Source: Gammaproteobacteria bacterium (lineage in GTDB: Bacteria; Pseudomonadota; Gammaproteobacteria; Granulosicoccales; Granulosicoccaceae). From it: a stretch of 51,217 nt of DNA. The DNA lies in contig PDPU01000040.1 of the NCBI GenBank assembly GCA_002746645.1, forward strand, positions 107,501-158,717, read 5' to 3'. This document shows, piece by piece, positions 1 to 10,542 of this stretch. A model generated the notes under the pieces. That model saw nothing but the letters and a program-made list of their open reading frames with translations. It was not told the origin of the DNA and ran no database searches. Positions within the stretch are counted from its first letter, which is position 1, and every line of letters begins with the position of its first letter. The translations under genes and the position numbers were made by a program.

Positions 1-1
1 G

Positions 2-1387
2 CCCACCTTCTATTTCGACGACGATCATGACGCACTGAGCGATCGCCGCAGCGCGACTACCGGCGCGAGTGCGAACCCTGCGCCGCACGACAAGCCCATG
101 CACTCGGTACGCGCTGCAGGCACTCTCCCCGACGTGCTGACCATCGACAGCCGACTGGAAATGCCCGGCGTCGAAGGCGCTGCCGACAGTGCCGTTTTCA
201 AGGCTCAGCGCCGTCAGGCGAACGGCCCTGACGATGCCGTGCTCACTCACGTGGAAGTGAAAGCCGGTGATTCTCTGGTTCGATTGCTGGGCAGACAAGG
301 CGTCAAGGTCGAGCAGATGAAGCGCCTTCTGGATCAGGATCTCGTGAAGACCCAGCTCGTGAACCTGCGCATCGGCCAGGTACTGGATGTGCGCCACGAT
401 GCCGATGGCCATTTCCTCGACGCTTCGATCGATACCGGCCGCGCTGGCCGCATCGCTGTGCGTCCCGATCACAACGGCATGCTGGTGGCCAGCATCCTCG
501 ACATTCCCATCGAAAAGGAGCGCGTGGTCACCTCCGGCACCATCCAGCATTCGCTCTATCTCGCCGCCGAACAGGCCAACCTCAAGCAGTCGACGATCAT
601 GTCGCTGGCCAATATCTTTCAGTGGGAACTCGACTTCGCACGCGACATCCGCCCGGGCGACCAGTTCAGCATCGTCTACGATCGGCTTTATCGCGAAGGC
701 AACTACATCGGTGACGGCGAGATTCTCGCCGCCGAGTTCGTGCGCGGCAACAGAACCTATCGCGCCTTTCGCTTCACCACCGATGACGGCCACACCGCCT
801 ACTACTCCGAAGACGGCAAGGCCAAGCAACGTACCTTCATGCGTCACCCGGTAGACGTGGTTCGCATCACGTCGCGTTTCGATCCCAATCGCCTGCACCC
901 GGTACTGAAAGAGCGTCGCGCCCATCGCGGTGTCGACTACGGTTCGCCGCACGGCTCACCGATCTACGCGACGGCCGACGGTACCGTTACCTACTCGGGA
1001 CAGAAAGGCGCCTACGGCAACACCGTGATTCTCAAGCACGGCAACGACATCACCACACTGTACGCGCACATGTCGCGCATCTCCGACAAGAGCCAGGTGG
1101 GCAAACGCGTGAAGCAAGGTGAGGTGATCGGCTATGTGGGTCACACCGGCCGTGTGACCGGCACCCACCTCCACTACGAATTCCGCCTGCACGGCACTCA
1201 CGTCGACCCGCTGAAGGTGGAACTGCCCGCCGCCGCGCCGCTGGACACGGCCTACCTGCCCGAACTGCATCAATATTCGGAGAACATGCTCGAACAGATG
1301 CGCAGTGTGCTGGTGGAGGAAACCATGGTCGCCGGCACCAACGTGGACACGGTCCTGTCCTCGGAACACTCTGACACCATCAAGTAA
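2..1387 (+). CDS. mepM: MepM-like M23 murein DD-endopeptidase (5' end outside window)
   Basis: The frame is open from the first base of the window, so this is the C-terminal part of a longer gene; the ATG at 98 is internal. The visible 461 residues hold an OapA/LysM-type segment (around 240-420) and a C-terminal M23 peptidase domain. The zinc ligands are visible: HRGVDYG (His at 923, Asp at 935) and the HxH of HLHYE (1166-1174). Family role: a periplasmic or outer-membrane-linked enzyme that cuts D-Ala-mDAP cross-links so that peptidoglycan can expand. In pseudomonads this gene is followed by anmK and erpA. Here anmK is absent and erpA faces it from the other strand. A signal or membrane anchor cannot be judged because the N-terminus is missing. 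Confidence 0.9.
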   Translation, partial: PTFYFDDDHDALSDRRSATTGASANPAPHDKPMHSVRAAGTLPDVLTIDSRLEMPGVEGAADSAVFKAQRRQANGPDDAVLTHVEVKAGDSLVRLLGRQGVKVEQMKRLLDQDLVKTQLVNLRIGQVLDVRHDADGHFLDASIDTGRAGRIAVRPDHNGMLVASILDIPIEKERVVTSGTIQHSLYLAAEQANLKQSTIMSLANIFQWELDFARDIRPGDQFSIVYDRLYREGNYIGDGEILAAEFVRGNRTYRAFRFTTDDGHTAYYSEDGKAKQRTFMRHPVDVVRITSRFDPNRLHPVLKERRAHRGVDYGSPHGSPIYATADGTVTYSGQKGAYGNTVILKHGNDITTLYAHMSRISDKSQVGKRVKQGEVIGYVGHTGRVTGTHLHYEFRLHGTHVDPLKVELPAAAPLDTAYLPELHQYSENMLEQMRSVLVEETMVAGTNVDTVLSSEHSDTIK

Positions 1388-1483
1388 GAACGCATGTCAG
1401 GGTTCGGGTGGAGGGCCCGGCACAGTTGATCGCCGGAGCACGGATCTGACTCGGGGCGAAACGGCAGGCGCCTGTCTCGTCAA

Positions 1484-1861
1484 TCAGACCGAAAAGGAAG
1501 AACCGCAACCGCAGGTGGTGGTGGCGTTGGGGTTCCTGATCACGAACTGGGAACCCTCGAGGCCTTCGGTGTAGTCGATTTCGGCACCGGTGAGATACTG
1601 GAAGCTCATCGGATCGATGAGCAGCTTGACACCCTCCTTCACCACTTCGGTATCACCCTCGTTGACGACTTCATCGAAGGTGAAACCATACTGGAAACCA
1701 CTGCAGCCACCGCCGGAGACGAATACCCTGAGCATGAGGTCGGGATTACCCTCCTCATCGATGAGTTCCTTGACCTTCAACGCTGCCGCCTCGGTGAAGA
1801 CCAGCGGATCGGGCATCTTGAAGTCGTCGAAATTGATATCGTAGTTGACTTCGGTGTTCAT
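1484..1861 (-). CDS. erpA: Iron-sulfur cluster insertion protein ErpA (A-type carrier)
   Basis: This is a 125-residue A-type Fe-S carrier that passes clusters to apo-proteins such as IspG/IspH. The three ligand cysteines are present: Cys53 in CSGF and Cys117/Cys119 in CGCGSSF close to the C-terminus. The length is typical of ErpA. The ATG at 1861 has a GAGG-type ribosome site just upstream. It converges with the mepM gene, with 96 bp between the stops. That gap contains a loop-less GC palindrome (1464-1475) but no convincing terminator. Orthology to ErpA rather than IscA/SufA rests on the acidic N-terminus and the mepM neighbourhood. Confidence 0.93.
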   Translation of the reverse strand: MNTEVNYDINFDDFKMPDPLVFTEAAALKVKELIDEEGNPDLMLRVFVSGGGCSGFQYGFTFDEVVNEGDTEVVKEGVKLLIDPMSFQYLTGAEIDYTEGLEGSQFVIRNPNATTTCGCGSSFSV

Positions 1862-1960
1862 GGGTTTCCCTCGAAATACTGGTTGGATACTACGCTTTCC
1901 CGACTCGGAAGGTCAAGTATTCGGCACTGTTCTCCGGTCAATCCCGGTCATTGCCTACGC

Positions 1961-2659
1961 TCAATCCGCCAATGCCAGCTGCTGCCAGGGGATGCGCTTG
2001 ACGAAACGCTTGTAGCGCTTGCCCTCGGGCTGCACCGTGATCCTGAGACTGGCGTTATCGGGAAAATCAGTGCGCTCGAGAGGCAACCGTATGCTCTGAA
2101 AGAAGCGCATGTCGAAACTCGGCGCGTCCTCGCTGTCCGGCTCCAGAAGCACAATGGTTTCGACTGCTGGCTCGCTCGCCTCGATCTCGCTGCCGACAGT
2201 ACCTGCCTCGGTGAGCAGCAGATCCAGACCGACCTTGCCTTGAGCGCGATTGCGTCCCTGCGACTGCACAAGTGTCACGAGTAGTGCGGGTTTCTCCCCG
2301 CCGACAAGACTGACCTCGTCAACGGCAAGTCCCGAGGGCATGTCAGCGGCCGCAATGCGTCGGTACAGCGCGAGTTCACGGGCATCGGCAAGATCCTGCT
2401 CGAGACTCGCCGCAAGACGCGTCTCGAGCGCAGCAATGCTTGCCTCTGCAATGGCCAGACGCTCTGCATCATCATCGGAGTGCGCGCGCAAGCGATCGAT
2501 TTCGAACGCGTACTCCTGCGAGAGTGTCTCGGCAAGCTCGGCCACGACAAGCTGCTGGCGAACCTCGGCGCGCCGATCGGCCAGGCGCCAACCAGCGGCA
2601 ACACCAACTGCGGCCCCTAGCAATGCCAGCGCAAGGCCTTGTCTGACGTTCACTGACAT
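1961..2659 (-). CDS. DUF6776-like single-pass membrane protein with coiled coil
   Basis: This is a 232-residue protein. Residues 8-25 form an Ala/Val/Leu-rich membrane anchor, and about 30-100 form an Ala/Glu/Arg-rich predicted coiled coil. The C-terminal half is beta-rich and ends in a basic segment (GKRYKRFVKRIPW). This layout and the position next to erpA match the DUF6776 family found beside erpA and bactofilin genes in gammaproteobacteria. The family has no established biochemical function. The anchor places the bulk of the protein on one face of the inner membrane, probably the periplasm. It lies 99 bp upstream of erpA on the same strand and may be cotranscribed with it. Confidence 0.6.
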   Translation of the reverse strand: MSVNVRQGLALALLGAAVGVAAGWRLADRRAEVRQQLVVAELAETLSQEYAFEIDRLRAHSDDDAERLAIAEASIAALETRLAASLEQDLADARELALYRRIAAADMPSGLAVDEVSLVGGEKPALLVTLVQSQGRNRAQGKVGLDLLLTEAGTVGSEIEASEPAVETIVLLEPDSEDAPSFDMRFFQSIRLPLERTDFPDNASLRITVQPEGKRYKRFVKRIPWQQLALAD

Positions 2660-2760
2660 GGAAGTAACCGAAGGTGATTGAACCTTCGCTCATGCACAGC
2701 CGATGCCAGCAACGGGCCTGTCAGCAACCCGCAAGTTGATGGCCGGCTTCTCACCACAAA

Positions 2761-2878
<118 letters not shown>

Positions 2879-2883
<5 letters not shown>

Positions 2884-5167
2884 GATCATTCCTTGCCTGG
2901 CGTGGTCCGTTCACGTTGCCGAGATCGTCCCAGTCAGCGGCGTAGACGTTCTCGTCGTGGATGTAGAAAACGGCATCGTCAACCATGACCGAACGTGCGT
3001 CACCGTAGCCCGGGTTATTCACGCCATCGCCAGCAGCCATCGAACCTCGCAACGTGATCGCTGCGTTGTCACCGGTGCTGACTTCGAAGCCGTACAGTGC
3101 GGTACGGCTCCATTCGGGATAAGACCAGGGGTCGCCGATGTATTCACCGGCTTCACTGCCGTACACGTCGATGCCGAAGGCAACGCGCGTCGGCTGTGAA
3201 TCGGTGCCCGTTTGCACGGTAATCGCCCGCGGGTTCGACAGCGCCTCCGATGAGGTACCGCGCTGGCCAATTCTGAGCACCTGCACCTCGGCGGGGTTGT
3301 CGAGGTCACGCACATCGACAAGCGACAACTTCATGCCCTGAAGGATGCCGCCGCGCTCCTCGTCCCCCGCTACCGCATCCATGCCGATACCAAGCAGAAA
3401 GTCGTTGTCGAGCGGATGCAGGTAGTCGCTGAAGCCTTCGACCTGGAGTTCGCCACGAAGGCGCGGATTACGCGGATCGGCGAAGTCGATCACGTACAGG
3501 GGATCGGACTGCAGGTAGGTGACGAGGTAGGCGCGATCACCCACGAAACGCGAGGCGTAGAGCGATTCTCCGGGCTTGCCGATCGGTGCCGGCTGCGCCT
3601 CGCTCGGGAGCTGTGCCACGGTATTCAGGCTACCATTGCCATCGGCTTCGAGCACCGTCAGTCGAATCGGGCTCTCGACAAGGCCGTTCCAGGGATCGAT
3701 CATCGTGGCCACGCGCAGGAGACCGTCGCGCATGCTCATGCGGTAGGGACGGCGTTCACTGTTCCAGCCGAGGTGGCCGTTGACGCTACCGCTGCCGACG
3801 TAGTCGAGCGTGCCGTTGCCGAGATTGAACTGGTGCAGTTCGGTGCTGACGTAACTGTTCGTTTCAAGGTCGCTCGTGTCAGCGGTTGCCGGCTCACCGT
3901 CGTTGTCGGTAACGACATCATCGGGGTCGGTTTCGGGCAGGCCTCCATCGTCGTAATCCCATTGCGTGGTGGCCAGCACGATGCTGTCGGTCGAAGCGTA
4001 GAGTGTTTCGCTCGAACCAAGATAGCAGACGCTGTCGGTCAGGGTCATGCTGTCCAGATCGATGACACCCATGGTGATGATGTCGGGGCTGTACCACGAC
4101 TCACTCGTCGATGACGGCGCAGCGAAGCAGTCGTCGGGTCTTGCCAATGGTTGCGCCTCGCCACCATCCCGTTGCCAGGTGGGCATGATGTCCGCGAGGT
4201 CGGCCTCGTTGACGGCTTGCTGCCAGGCTTCGGCACTCATACTGGATGCATCTACACCTTCGATGTTCGGGTAGTAACGTGTTGCGAAGACAAGCTGGCT
4301 GCCGATGCGCCGGCTCGACACGAGTTGGCCCTCCATGCTCAGCCGGGTTGCGAGACTCGGACTCGACGGCGAGGAGACATCAATGCTGACGATCTCGGCG
4401 TTCTGCTGAACAAAGGCGAAGGGATTGCCCCAGTCGGCGTAGTAATTGAACCCACCCGAGGCCGTCAGGACCAGGGTATCAGCGTCGTACTGGTAAAACC
4501 CGTCGGCCACCTTGCCACCGACATCGATCTCGGTACGGCCAACTTCGGCAGCGTCGGGTGTGGCCGGATCCAGCGACATCACACGCAGCGTGTTGGTTGC
4601 GTTCAGTGTACCGCCACCGGGAAAGACACCATCATCGGTCACGATCGTTGTCTCGACAGGGGTCCCGACAGGGATCTCGATCGGCAGGTATTGCTGATCG
4701 ACATGCAGCACGTAGAGCGTGCTGCCATCGGCACTGACCTTGACCCGATCGGCCTCGTCGACGCCCTGCTCCTGCACATTCGTGGCGGTCACGTTGCTCG
4801 CCGAACCATCAGGGGAACTGCCCGAAGGTGACGCGACGGCCGCCCCCGTGGAATCCGAATCCGCGGAATCCGAACCCACGTCACCAGTGGCTTCCCCTGC
4901 ATCAACTGCCGGAAAGGCATTGTCGTGGCCATACTGCGGCCCGTTGTTGACGAGCGCATCGCGCAGCGCATGACCGAAGTCGTCCGCGGAAGTGAAGCGC
5001 CTGAGTTCGATGCCGTTTTCGTTCGTGGCATCGCCATTACCGCCCGTGACGTCGCCGTTTCCGGCGTCGACGGCTGAGGCGTTGTCGTTGTCGTTGTCGT
5101 TGTCACTACAGGCCAGCATCAGGGAACTGGCCAGCAGCATTGAAATACCGGTGACTCGTGCATTCAT
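2879..5167 (-). CDS. Secreted beta-propeller domain lipoprotein
   Basis: The gene encodes 762 residues with a lipoprotein signal (LMLAC, Cys20). A low-complexity Asp/Asn/Gly/Ser linker (about 21-128) follows, then a long beta-propeller domain. The segment NVQEQGVDEADRVK (130-143) matches the hallmark start of the family known as beta-propeller domain PF09826. That family is secreted and is usually of unknown substrate. Right after the lipobox, four perfect GTTGTC hexamers (5081-5104) encode an Asn-Asp run. The ATG at 5167 has GGAG about 9 bases upstream. The gene lies downstream of chpA on the same strand (89 bp), but nothing in the sequence links it to twitching. Confidence 0.8.
5081..5104. 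repeat. GTTGTC x4 hexamer repeat coding (Asn-Asp)n
   Basis: Four perfect copies of a 6-bp unit sit inside the beta-propeller lipoprotein gene directly after the lipidated cysteine. Changes in copy number would keep the reading frame and only lengthen an acidic spacer between lipid and domain. Confidence 0.9.
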
Positions 5168-5256
5168 GATTCGGTGCTCCGGGGAAATGATTGGGACTGT
5201 TTTCCCAATTATACTCGGATAGCGGCAAATCGCAAGCAGTACCTGAGAGTGAAGGA

Positions 5257-8200
5257 TCAGGCGATCGTGAGGTCAGGCAGACGCACCCCCACACTTGCCA
5301 GTACATCGTGAACCTGCTCACGCCGGCAGGGCTTGACCACGAGACCCTCGGCACCGAGCGCCATGACCTGCGAACGGCTTGCCGCATCGTCGCGACTGCT
5401 GATCACGAGCATCGGCGGGCAGGCGTCTCCGAACCGTTGCCGCGCCTGCTTGAGCAGTCCGAAGCCGTCGAGGCGCGGCATGTCGAGATCGATCAGCATG
5501 ACGTTCGGGAGTTCTCGATCGAGGTATTCCAGCGCTTCGATCCCATCGCGCGCCTCACTGACCTCGACACCCGCTTCGGCGAGCAGCCGCCCGAGAGCGA
5601 CACGTACCGTGATCGAGTCATCGACGACCAGTGCCGACGCCGCACGCGACCGTGGAGGTGGTGCTTTGCGCACGGCCTTGTCCATGGACCGCACCAGCAA
5701 CCGATGCAGATCGAGCGTCAGCACCGGGCGACCGTCGGGAAGCACACTGACGCCGGCGTAACTGCCGAGAGCAGCCAGTTGCACACCCATGTCCTGGTGC
5801 AGGAGTTCACGAAAGCCAAGGACTTCGTCAACGCGCAGCACACGTTGCGCATCATCACTGCTGATGCGCACTGCCGGTCGCGTGAGACAGGAACTCGAAC
5901 GCTTCTCGCGCCGCTCGCCAGCGCCGAGACCGAGGAGTTCGTCCAGCGACATTTCACCGTCAACGGCAGCGGCGGCCTCACCGACAGCAAAGCTTTCGGC
6001 ATCGATGACTTCCACGACCGAATTGACCGACAGTGCGTAGAGTCGCTCGCTGGAACGCACGACGAGTGCATGAATGACGGCAAGACGCTGTGGCACCCTG
6101 AGCTGCACTTCCAGACCTTCGCCAGGTTTGCTGAACAGGCGAACGCTGCCCTGAAGGCGGTCGATCTCGCGCTGCAGAGCGTAGAGACCCATGCCGCGTC
6201 CACCGTGCATGCTGGTCTCGTTGCTGGTGCTGTACCCCGGGGCGAGAAGCCGCTTCTGTACCTCTGCCGACAGGGCGTCATCGTCGCTGCCCATCTCGAC
6301 ACCATCGTCCCTGACACCACGTCCGTCATCGGCAAAGATCAGCAGGAGATCGGTGCCATCGACATCGACTCTGAGCGTGAGTTGCCCGGTATCGGGCTTG
6401 CCATTTCGCTGACGTTCGCTCGGTCTTTCGATACCGTGCACCACGGCATTGCGCACCAGATGTTCGAGCGGTGACCTGAGATCCTGAAACAGCGATCGCT
6501 CCAGCGTGATGCCGCCACCCACGATGGCGAGGTCTGCTTCGACACCGAGTGCCTTGGCGGTGTCGTCCATGACCTGCGCGAGCCGCTCACGCCAGGCGTC
6601 GGCACGCACAAGCTGTGCACGAATCAGGCGCTGTTGCAGAAAACTCGCATTGCGCGCCGCCTGTTGCTGGATCCGCTCGGCCTGACGCAGCGCCTCGGCG
6701 AATCCCTCGCGCGCCAGCTGCAGATCGGCTGCGGCTTCTGCCTGCGCCTCGGTGCTGTCGATCTGTCCGTCACGCAGCTTGCGTTGCCAGACGAGCGCGG
6801 CCTGTTCGATATCGACCCCGCGTTCGCGCAACTCACCGAGGCTGTGCGAGACACGTGACTGGCTCGAGGCGAGTTCCGAAACAAGCGCGAGCATCCGGGA
6901 ATCATCCGACTCGTCACTGACCAATGCCATTGCACTGCTGTCGGGTGCACTCGAGGCTCCCGGCGTCGCTGAGGCTTCCGTCGATGCCGACGCCGCAACC
7001 CCAGCCGTCGCCCTCGACATTGCGGCTGGATCGACCACATCCACGGACTCGGAGACCGCACCGGTGGCGGGGACCGAGACCTGCATCGCTTCCGGCATCG
7101 ATTCCTGATCGAGCAGCGCGTTCTGCAACCTGACACGGCCACTTTCGAGCACCGCGATCTGTCGTGAACGCGCCTTCCATTCGCGCTCCAGCGGTACTTC
7201 ATCTTCGGCGGCGTCGAGGCCCTCGAGCGAATGCCTGCGTCGCACCTGCTCGACTTCCGACTCGAGTACATGCGCCTCTTCGGCCAAACGGTGCATGCGC
7301 GCCATGCGGGCACTTCCCTTGAGCGTGTGCAGTTGCGCCAGGGCGCCATCGACATCATCCCGCGCCATCGCTGCAGTCATGGCATCGAGGAGTTCTCGCG
7401 CCTCGCCGGCAAAGATATGTTGCAGGGTGTCACCCAGGGTGCCACCGGTGGCGTCAGCAAAAGTGTCAATGAGGGTGTCAGCGGCGGTGTCTGCCAGCAC
7501 TTCGGTGTCGGCAACGGAATCACCACCTTCCAGGGGAATGTTCGTGCCTGCCAGCGCTTCGGTATCGACTGCAGGATCACCGTCCTCCGCGAGAATGTCC
7601 GTGCCTGCCAGCGCTTCGGCATCAACAGCGAGGTCGCCGCCCTCCGCGAAAGTGTCCATGCCTGCCGGCATGCTGCCATCTGCCTGCACATCATCCACCC
7701 GCGCATGAGTGTCTGCCGCAGTATCACTCGCCCTTGCCGCAACGTCCAGCACCCAGTCATCGACCAGTTGCTGCAGGCGATCCAGTTCCTGCCGCAGCGA
7801 CCACAATTCGCCGGTAGCAAACCGTGTCGCGTTTCGGTGATGCGTCAGGGCCAGGCGTTGCAGTTCATTGACGGGTGCCAGCAAGGGCTCGGCACCGACG
7901 GTACGAGCACTGCCCACGAGCGAATGCAGTACCCGCAGATAGTCTTCGTTGGGCAATACCGAAGCGCCCTCGTCACTGCGCTTGCGATCAGCCAACGCGG
8001 CGTCAACCTCGCGCCGCAGCAAATCGATTTCGGCACGACATTCATCGTGAAACAGCTCGTGCAAGGGCCTGTCGGCCTCTTCGATCGACCCCGTTTCCTC
8101 GAGCGTCAGGGAGGCCTCCATCACATCAACCATGGCATCGACATTGTCGAGCGTCATGGCCAGCTCATCACCAAGTTCAGGCAGGGTCTCGGCCGAGGAA

Positions 8201-10542
8201 TCCCCGGTTCCGACCTGCACGGCTTTGACTTGTTCGGCTCCGCCCTGCTCGGTTCCGGCCTGCTTCATTCCAATCGGGCCGGACTCAACCAGTGCGGCCA
8301 GAAGCTGATCGAGTCCACGCACCTCGTCCGACTGGCCGAAGCGATCTTCAAGCAGCTGCGGCAACATGGCCTGCACATCTTCGAGTAGTCGGTGCTCATG
8401 GCGGTCGAACAAGGGTGCAGAAACGCCGTCATCGACGTTGTCATTGGCTCCGGCTGCATCAGCGGCAGTGATTTCACCGGCGGCCATGGGGCTTGCTCCA
8501 TCGAGTCTGCACCGCACTCGCGCCCGTGCCGGTGCCGCCAGTGCGTGCAGGAGAGAGTCCCCCGCGTCGCCCTCGGACTGCGATGCAAGCACACCGAGCA
8601 CCTGTTCGAGGGCGGAACCGGCTTCACGCTCACCCACTTCACCGGGTACGGCATGCGACGCCTGACGGAGCGAGGAAATCGCATCCATGACGTCCAGCAC
8701 CGAGAGTGCCAGCGACGCATCATTGCGAGCGTTGCGACGCGCACCTGTCGACCTGGCTGTCACCTTGTCGGGAACGACGCTCGACGTGCCGTCGCGGACC
8801 TGGGCGGTGGTCTGGTCAGCGGCAGCAGGCTTGCGTGCAGCGACCTCACGGAGCGCCGAGCGCGTCTGCCGGAAGACGGTACGCGCGGCGTCGAGATCAT
8901 CACTCGCCGCGTCCCCGAACAGCAGCCAGGCGTCAATGGCAGCGAGCAACTCGGGCAGGGAATCTGCAAGCTCGCCCACCGTGTGTTCGCAGAGGCCGGC
9001 CCGAGCCTCGTCGAGAGCATCTGCCAGCACCCCATCACCGAGCATTCGCGCGACACCGGCAAGCCGCGCGAAGGTATCAGTGGCCTTGTCGCGCGTTGCT
9101 TCGTCGAGACCATCGCGGGCAAGGCTCTGAAGTTCCTGCCGCATCTCACACACGCAGGCATCCTCGGCAAGTTGCAGGAACACGGCGTCCACCCCTGGCC
9201 GTTTCCCTGACATGGCGGCATGCCCGGGGCTAACTGCTTCCTGTGCCACGGCATGCAAGCGATGCCGGCGACGCCTGGACACACCCGTGTCGCCTCTGGC
9301 AAGCACGGCTTCAAGGCGTGCCATGCTTCGATTCAGTGCCTGGCGCCCTGCATCATCGACAACACCGTTGCCGACGATCGGATCGAGCCGATGCCGAAGC
9401 TGTTCGATGGAGGTCAGCAGGTAGTCTTCTCCGAGGATCTCGACAATCGGCGCCATGTCACCCAGGGCGACGTCGATCTCGGCGATCGTCTCGAGTGCCG
9501 GCACATCGCGCGACAACCCTGCCGACAACACCTGCAGCAAGCGCGCGACCTCATGTTCGACATTGACACGCAAGCCGCTTTCGCCGTCGATGTCGCTTTC
9601 GACCGGTGCGGGCGCCGCGCCACTTCTCGGAAGCTGCCTGATGCGCTGCAACTCGTGACGTTCGTACAGCCTGTCGAACCGGGTCGAACCGTTCTCCACC
9701 CGCGCCGCATAGTAGAGAAGGTTGCGCACGAGGTCCGGAGGCAGCAGACGCGCAAGCTTGCGGCCCTGGCCAGCGTAGGCGACGAGCCGCTCGATCTGCG
9801 CATACAGACGCCTGAGCGCGGGCCCGTCCTGAATCTGCCCGCTGACAAGACCCTCCATCACCGCACCGGCGGCAGCAAACATGAGGCCGAGGATGCCCTC
9901 GTCGGTACCGGTGTGCGCGAGCGCCGTCAGTGAATCCAGGGTTCCCTTGAGCTGACTCGAGGGCGACTTCGCATCACCCCGGAACCAGGCAAGAAGATCA
10001 GGCTGCAGACGCTGATGCAGACGCTGCCACGCAGGCGCAAGACGCACCGGATCGATGCCAGCCGAAACCTCGCCTTCAGGCAGTTCAACCCCCATGGCCG
10101 CAATCAGCGATGCACTCAGCAGCGGCGCACCGCGACAGGCTCGAATATCATTCACCAGTGGCAGCAGCCACAGCGCACTGAGTCCGCCGGAGCGCCGTGT
10201 CATGGAGTGGATCTGCACCGTGAGCAATTCAACCGCTTCGCCAAGCAGTGGATGCAGCGCACGTTGCTCGGCAATCTCGCCCTGCGCCTCGGCATCAAGC
10301 AACGCAAGCGTTTCCTCGACGACAAAAGCCGTGGCTCCCTGGTCAATCAGTACGAGGGTATTGCGAATGCGCTGCAGATCTTCACAGACCCTGCTTCGCG
10401 CTGCCTCTGACGGCGTCTCCCGCCAGGCGCGGACATGCATGCCAAGTTCCACGAGGCGAACCTCGAGTTCCTGTCCGGCCTCCTCCGCCAGTGACGTCGC
10501 GCCATTCTTCCGCGGTCCGGGCATGGGTACGCGCTCAGACAT
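5257..10542 (-). CDS. chpA: ChpA-type hybrid histidine kinase of the Pil-Chp pathway
   Basis: This is a 1761-residue CheA-like hub of type IV pilus chemosensing. Recognisable parts include an HPt-like segment at about 873 (LHSLVGSARTVG) and a canonical HPt at His1072 (LHTLKGSARM). A kinase ATPase domain follows, with an N-box near 1365 (LVRNAVVHG), DDGRGV and GGRGMGLYAL. After that come a CheW-like domain and a C-terminal receiver (about 1635-1755) with VVDDS, LIDLDMP and VVKPC. The N-terminal 800 residues resemble decayed HPt modules. A longer frame exists upstream, but the ATG at 10542 is chosen because it overlaps the pilJ stop by 8 bases (ATGTCTGA), showing translational coupling. Three 57-bp repeats lie in the linker before the HPt. 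Pseudomonas ChpA is longer and has more phosphotransfer modules. Confidence 0.92.
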   Translation of the reverse strand: MSERVPMPGPRKNGATSLAEEAGQELEVRLVELGMHVRAWRETPSEAARSRVCEDLQRIRNTLVLIDQGATAFVVEETLALLDAEAQGEIAEQRALHPLLGEAVELLTVQIHSMTRRSGGLSALWLLPLVNDIRACRGAPLLSASLIAAMGVELPEGEVSAGIDPVRLAPAWQRLHQRLQPDLLAWFRGDAKSPSSQLKGTLDSLTALAHTGTDEGILGLMFAAAGAVMEGLVSGQIQDGPALRRLYAQIERLVAYAGQGRKLARLLPPDLVRNLLYYAARVENGSTRFDRLYERHELQRIRQLPRSGAAPAPVESDIDGESGLRVNVEHEVARLLQVLSAGLSRDVPALETIAEIDVALGDMAPIVEILGEDYLLTSIEQLRHRLDPIVGNGVVDDAGRQALNRSMARLEAVLARGDTGVSRRRRHRLHAVAQEAVSPGHAAMSGKRPGVDAVFLQLAEDACVCEMRQELQSLARDGLDEATRDKATDTFARLAGVARMLGDGVLADALDEARAGLCEHTVGELADSLPELLAAIDAWLLFGDAASDDLDAARTVFRQTRSALREVAARKPAAADQTTAQVRDGTSSVVPDKVTARSTGARRNARNDASLALSVLDVMDAISSLRQASHAVPGEVGEREAGSALEQVLGVLASQSEGDAGDSLLHALAAPARARVRCRLDGASPMAAGEITAADAAGANDNVDDGVSAPLFDRHEHRLLEDVQAMLPQLLEDRFGQSDEVRGLDQLLAALVESGPIGMKQAGTEQGGAEQVKAVQVGTGDSSAETLPELGDELAMTLDNVDAMVDVMEASLTLEETGSIEEADRPLHELFHDECRAEIDLLRREVDAALADRKRSDEGASVLPNEDYLRVLHSLVGSARTVGAEPLLAPVNELQRLALTHHRNATRFATGELWSLRQELDRLQQLVDDWVLDVAARASDTAADTHARVDDVQADGSMPAGMDTFAEGGDLAVDAEALAGTDILAEDGDPAVDTEALAGTNIPLEGGDSVADTEVLADTAADTLIDTFADATGGTLGDTLQHIFAGEARELLDAMTAAMARDDVDGALAQLHTLKGSARMARMHRLAEEAHVLESEVEQVRRRHSLEGLDAAEDEVPLEREWKARSRQIAVLESGRVRLQNALLDQESMPEAMQVSVPATGAVSESVDVVDPAAMSRATAGVAASASTEASATPGASSAPDSSAMALVSDESDDSRMLALVSELASSQSRVSHSLGELRERGVDIEQAALVWQRKLRDGQIDSTEAQAEAAADLQLAREGFAEALRQAERIQQQAARNASFLQQRLIRAQLVRADAWRERLAQVMDDTAKALGVEADLAIVGGGITLERSLFQDLRSPLEHLVRNAVVHGIERPSERQRNGKPDTGQLTLRVDVDGTDLLLIFADDGRGVRDDGVEMGSDDDALSAEVQKRLLAPGYSTSNETSMHGGRGMGLYALQREIDRLQGSVRLFSKPGEGLEVQLRVPQRLAVIHALVVRSSERLYALSVNSVVEVIDAESFAVGEAAAAVDGEMSLDELLGLGAGERREKRSSSCLTRPAVRISSDDAQRVLRVDEVLGFRELLHQDMGVQLAALGSYAGVSVLPDGRPVLTLDLHRLLVRSMDKAVRKAPPPRSRAASALVVDDSITVRVALGRLLAEAGVEVSEARDGIEALEYLDRELPNVMLIDLDMPRLDGFGLLKQARQRFGDACPPMLVISSRDDAASRSQVMALGAEGLVVKPCRREQVHDVLASVGVRLPDLTIA
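7474..7644. repeat. Three 57-bp tandem repeats in the ChpA linker
   Basis: On the minus strand the units run 7644-7588, 7587-7531 and 7530-7474. Each codes 19 residues with the pattern E-x-G-D...D-x-E-x-LA-x-T (residues 967-1023). The units have diverged moderately. They form an acidic Ala/Gly-rich spacer just before the canonical HPt domain. Confidence 0.85.

Noticed and set aside
1464..1475. GC palindrome between mepM and erpA as shared terminator
   Set aside because: The arms touch without a loop and no T-run follows on either strand.
7231..8388. 385-codon plus frame opposite chpA
   Set aside because: Shadow of the ChpA linker and HPt region.
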